A DNA stretch of 64,000 nucleotides. It comes from Erythrobacter litoralis. GTDB lineage: Bacteria > Pseudomonadota > Alphaproteobacteria > Sphingomonadales > Sphingomonadaceae. Positions 61,410 to 64,000 of the stretch are shown here, piece after piece. The number at the start of each line of letters is the position of its first letter. The stretch's first letter is position 1. A program made the position numbers and the translations under genes. The DNA lies in contig NZ_CP017057.1 in assembly GCF_001719165.1 (NCBI RefSeq), forward strand, positions 2,722,501 to 2,786,500, written 5' to 3'. The notes below the pieces were generated by a model. The model saw only the letters and a program-made list of their open reading frames with translations, was not told where the DNA came from and ran no database searches.

Positions 61410-62183
61410 TTGAGCGATACCGAAACCCCCGAAGTTCTGACCGAAGTCGACGACGGCGTCCTGATCGTCACGATCAATCGCCCTGAAGCGAAGAACGCCA
61501 TGTCGAAGGCCGCCGCGGAAGGCATAGCGGCGGCGATGGACCGGCTCGATAACGAGGACGACCTGCGGGTCGGCATCCTCACCGGCGCGGGTGGGACGTT
61601 CTGTTCGGGGATGGACCTCAAAGGCTTCTTGCGCGGCGAAAGCCCGACGGTCGAGGGTCGCGGTTTCGGCGGCGTCGTTCAGGCGCCACCGGCCAAGCCG
61701 CTGATCGCCGCGGTCGAAGGCTATGCGCTCGCGGGCGGGCTAGAACTGATGATCGCCTGCGACCTCGTCGTCGCCAATGCGGGCGCGAAATTCGGCATTC
61801 CCGAGGTCAAGCGCGGCCTCGTCGCGGCGGCGGGCGGCGTGATGATGCTGCCCGACCAGATTCCCGAACGCATCGCGATGGAACTCGCGCTGACGGGCGA
61901 CTTCATCGATGCCAAGCGCGCCTATGAACTCGGCCTCATCAATGAAGTGACCGAAGGCAGCGCGCTCGACGCTGCTAAAGCGCTAGCCGCCCGTATCGCC
62001 GCCAACGGTCCGCTCGCGGTCAAGGTTTCGAAGCAGATCATGAAGCAGTCGCGCGGCTGGGCGATGGACGAACGCTACAAGAAGCAGGGCGAACTGATCG
62101 GCCCCGTCTTCGTTTCCGAAGACGCCCGCGAAGGTGCAGCTGCCTTCGCCGAGAAGCGCAAGCCCAATTGGAAGGGTAAATGA
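61410..62183 (+). CDS. Enoyl-CoA hydratase/crotonase family protein
   Basis: The 257-residue crotonase has VLIVTINRPEAKNAMSKA, GGTFCSGMDLKGF (oxyanion hole), AAVEGYALAGGLELMIACDLVVANAGAKFGIPEVKRGL and ERIAMELALTGDFIDAKRAYELGLINEV. It hydrates or isomerises enoyl-CoA intermediates. The start codon is TTG at 61410 with AGGAG 6 nt ahead. A 63-nt gap separates it from the acyl-CoA dehydrogenase gene, probably the same transcript. Confidence 0.92.
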   Translation: MSDTETPEVLTEVDDGVLIVTINRPEAKNAMSKAAAEGIAAAMDRLDNEDDLRVGILTGAGGTFCSGMDLKGFLRGESPTVEGRGFGGVVQAPPAKPLIAAVEGYALAGGLELMIACDLVVANAGAKFGIPEVKRGLVAAAGGVMMLPDQIPERIAMELALTGDFIDAKRAYELGLINEVTEGSALDAAKALAARIAANGPLAVKVSKQIMKQSRGWAMDERYKKQGELIGPVFVSEDAREGAAAFAEKRKPNWKGK

Positions 62184-62246
62184 GTTGAGGCGGGCGGGCC
62201 TGTTGCAGGTCTGCCCGTCAACACGTGGGATCAAGAGGAGAGAGAA

Positions 62247-63410
62247 ATGCCCGTCATCGACGTACCGCAGCCCGAATTCATGGAAGACGAGGAAATCTCG
62301 ATCTTCGCCGACGCCGTGGGCAAGTTCTATCAGCAGCACGCGCCCGAAAAGCGCGTCCACAAATGGCGCGAGGACGGCCAGGTCGAACGCGAATTCTGGC
62401 GCGAGGCGGGTGCGGCCGGCCTGCTCGGCGTTTCCGTTCCGGAAGAATATGGCGGCCATGGCGGCGATTTCCGCCATGACATGGTGGTGATCGACCAGCA
62501 GGCCAAGCACGGCGTCGAAGGTTTCGCCGCAAGCCTGCACAACACGATCATCCTGCCCTATCTCGTGCGCCACGGGACCGAGGAGCAGAAGCAGAAATAC
62601 CTGCCCAAGCTGGTCACCGGCGACCTCGTCAGCGCGATCGCGATGTCGGAACCCGATGCCGGGTCCGACCTGCAGGCGATCAAGACCACCGCGCTGAAGG
62701 ACGGCAACGGCTATCGCCTCAACGGGTCGAAGACCTGGATCTCGAACGGTCAGACGGCGGACTTCATCATCGTTGTCGCCAAGACCGATCCCAGCGAGGG
62801 CCACAAGGGCATTTCGCTGATGCTGCTCGAAACCGAGGGGGCAGAGGGGTTCCAGCGCGGCAAGAAACTCGACAAGATCGGGCTCGATGCGCAGGACACA
62901 TCGGAACTGTTCTTCGACGACGTGTTCGTGCCCTCGGACAACATCCTCGGCGGGGTCGAGGGCAAGGGCTTCTATCAGCTCATGGGCGAGCTGCCGCAGG
63001 AACGGCTCGTGATCGCGATGGGCGCGATGACGGGAATCGAGAAGGCGCTCGAAGTGACCGTCGAATACGTCAAGAACCGCAAGGCCTTCGGCAAGACGAT
63101 CTGGGATTTCCAGAACACCCAGTTCACTCTCGCCGATCTCAAGGCGCGCGGTACGGCGGCACGGGTGTTCGTCAACGATTGCATCGCCAAGCTTCTGAAA
63201 GGCGAACTCGACGTGGCGACCGCGAGCATGGCGAAATACTGGGTGACCGAGCTGCAATCCGAAGTGGTCGACAAGTGCCTGCAGTTCCACGGCGGCGCGG
63301 GCTACATCAACGATTACGCCATCGCCCGGATGTACCGCGACACCCGCATCGCGCGGATCTATGGCGGTTCGAACGAGATCATGAAGATGCTGATCGCGCG
63401 GAGTATGTGA
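62247..63410 (+). CDS. Acyl-CoA dehydrogenase
   Basis: The 387-residue flavoprotein has AIAMSEPDAGSDLQAIKTTA, TWISNGQTADFIIVVAKTDP, ERLVIAMGAMTGIEKALEVTVEYVKNRKAFGKTIWDFQNTQF and ENxxIYGGSNEIMKMLIA-type ending (ARIYGGSNEIM). FAD-linked oxidation of acyl-CoA to enoyl-CoA in the cytoplasm fits the crotonase and thiolase neighbours. GAGGAGAG precedes ATG at 62247. Glu position of the catalytic base could not be fixed by eye. Confidence 0.94.
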   Translation: MPVIDVPQPEFMEDEEISIFADAVGKFYQQHAPEKRVHKWREDGQVEREFWREAGAAGLLGVSVPEEYGGHGGDFRHDMVVIDQQAKHGVEGFAASLHNTIILPYLVRHGTEEQKQKYLPKLVTGDLVSAIAMSEPDAGSDLQAIKTTALKDGNGYRLNGSKTWISNGQTADFIIVVAKTDPSEGHKGISLMLLETEGAEGFQRGKKLDKIGLDAQDTSELFFDDVFVPSDNILGGVEGKGFYQLMGELPQERLVIAMGAMTGIEKALEVTVEYVKNRKAFGKTIWDFQNTQFTLADLKARGTAARVFVNDCIAKLLKGELDVATASMAKYWVTELQSEVVDKCLQFHGGAGYINDYAIARMYRDTRIARIYGGSNEIMKMLIARSM

Positions 63411-63414
63411 TTGC

Positions 63415-63434
63415 GCAGCCCCATCCGGGGCTGC
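63415..63434 (+). terminator. Hairpin after acyl-CoA dehydrogenase
   Basis: GCAGCCCC (63415-63422), loop ATCC, GGGGCTGC (63427-63434) begins 4 nt after the stop codon. The following TTCCTC is only partly T-rich, so it may be a weak terminator or an end-protecting stem. Confidence 0.45.
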
Positions 63435-63616
63435 TTCCTCGCCAGAGGCGCAGCATAGCTGCGCCCGCGCCGTCGTTTGCGTGCTCTCACGAAGGCGGGT
63501 CGCGCCTTAACGAGGCCCCCAAGGCGTCGCAAGCGCGACTGCGCGCCCGCAGGGGCCCTGTAGCGAAGCGGAGGGAACAGCCCCGAAGAGGCACCCGAGG
63601 ATGCAGGCGCGCAAAT

Positions 63617-63647
63617 AAAAAACGCCCCGGTTTCCCGGGGCGTTTTT
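63617..63647. terminator. Bidirectional intrinsic terminator
   Basis: ACGCCCCGG (63622-63630), loop TTTC, CCGGGGCGT (63635-63643), with A residues at 63617-63621 and T residues at 63644-63647. The A and T runs serve both strands, suiting convergent transcripts: the acyl-CoA dehydrogenase operon from the left and the TonB receptor from the right. Confidence 0.85.
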
Positions 63648-63667
63648 CGTTTGGCTGTCGCCGCGCG

Positions 63668-64000
63668 TCAGAACTTGGCGCGAAGCACCACGCCGTAGGT
63701 CCGCGGCTGCAGCGGGAAGGCCGAGCGCGAGTTCGCCGCGCCCGAACCGCGCAGCGTGGTGTTGAAGGTCACCCCGCGAGCCACGTTGTCGGTCAGGTTG
63801 TTGACGAAACCCTCGATCGAATAGGCCCCGTCATTGAAGCGGAGCCCCGCGCGCAGGTTGATGAACTCATTGCCGTCCTGCACGTCGGCGATGATGAGCG
63901 GCTGCGCAGCGGCTGCGGCCTGGACCTGGGCCTGCGTCGGGTTGGAGCCGGGCGGGAAGCTCGGCGGCACGATCGCCTGGGTCGAGGTGCGCTGGTCGCT
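63668..64000 (-). CDS. TonB-dependent receptor, C-terminal part (partial)
   Basis: The frame is open to the window edge; about 110 residues are visible. The end, FINLRAGLRFNDGAYSIEGFVNNLTDNVARGVTF...PLQPRTYGVVLRAKF with terminal Phe, is the typical last strands of a TonB-dependent outer-membrane receptor barrel (NNLTD and RTYGxxLxxxF are hallmarks). It imports siderophores, vitamins or other ligands; the substrate is not visible. The gene begins outside the window. Confidence 0.9.
   Translation of the reverse strand, partial: SDQRTSTQAIVPPSFPPGSNPTQAQVQAAAAAQPLIIADVQDGNEFINLRAGLRFNDGAYSIEGFVNNLTDNVARGVTFNTTLRGSGAANSRSAFPLQPRTYGVVLRAKF

Overview
This window reads as a stretch of a high-GC alphaproteobacterial chromosome, most likely from the Sphingomonadales/Erythrobacteraceae. 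That placement is my inference from family content: Atm1-type ABC exporter, CBP3-type cytochrome bc1 chaperone, COQ9, EipA (DUF1134), HslVU with a short HslV propeptide, a TonB receptor, and the bacteriochlorophyll genes bchE and bchJ typical of aerobic anoxygenic phototrophs. Both strands are densely coded, with many 1-17 nt gene overlaps. No CRISPR array, prophage, rRNA or intact insertion sequence was seen. One tRNA, tRNA-Ser(GCT), is present.

Layout. 1-5.1 kb: end of a polysaccharide flippase, a family 2 glycosyltransferase, a periplasmic double aspartyl-protease protein and an Atm1-like exporter. 5.2-14.6 kb: tandem M16 protease, ACT protein, hslVU, bamE, bc1 chaperone, DUF177 protein, EamA transporter, envelope protein and ssb. 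14.7-22.6 kb: COQ9, ankyrin protein, SCO1-YcgN-M48 operon, riboflavin genes ribD-ribE, a persulfide-dioxygenase-like/rhodanese fusion and a small GDRR-repeat protein coupled to a PilZ protein. 23-25.6 kb: aromatic aminotransferase, EipA, tRNA-Ser.

25.8-44.2 kb is accessory in character. It holds a heavy-metal RND efflux operon (membrane fusion protein-pump-outer membrane factor) divergent from its likely two-component system, a cold-shock protein followed by small genes, a complete MacAB-TolC type operon, and a 1158-residue trypsin-like autotransporter. 44.6-49.1 kb is a tightly coupled transporter operon: a 19-codon leader, an MFS permease, a 55-residue membrane protein, an NCS1 permease and an APC permease. 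Upstream of it lie a truncated SDR gene and a 27-nt poly-G tract.

49.5-64 kb carries a SARP-like/TPR regulator divergent from an alternative oxidase, then a bchE-bchJ pair whose bchJ is fused in frame to the C-terminal part of a chemotaxis receptor signalling domain. Next come hpd with two VOC proteins, and a CoA-ester degradation set (carboxymuconolactone-decarboxylase-like protein, thiolase-like protein, thiolase, crotonase, acyl-CoA dehydrogenase). The window ends in a TonB-dependent receptor. The most unusual items are the BchJ-MCP fusion, the poly-G/SDR junction, and several small genes that length-limited gene calling would miss.
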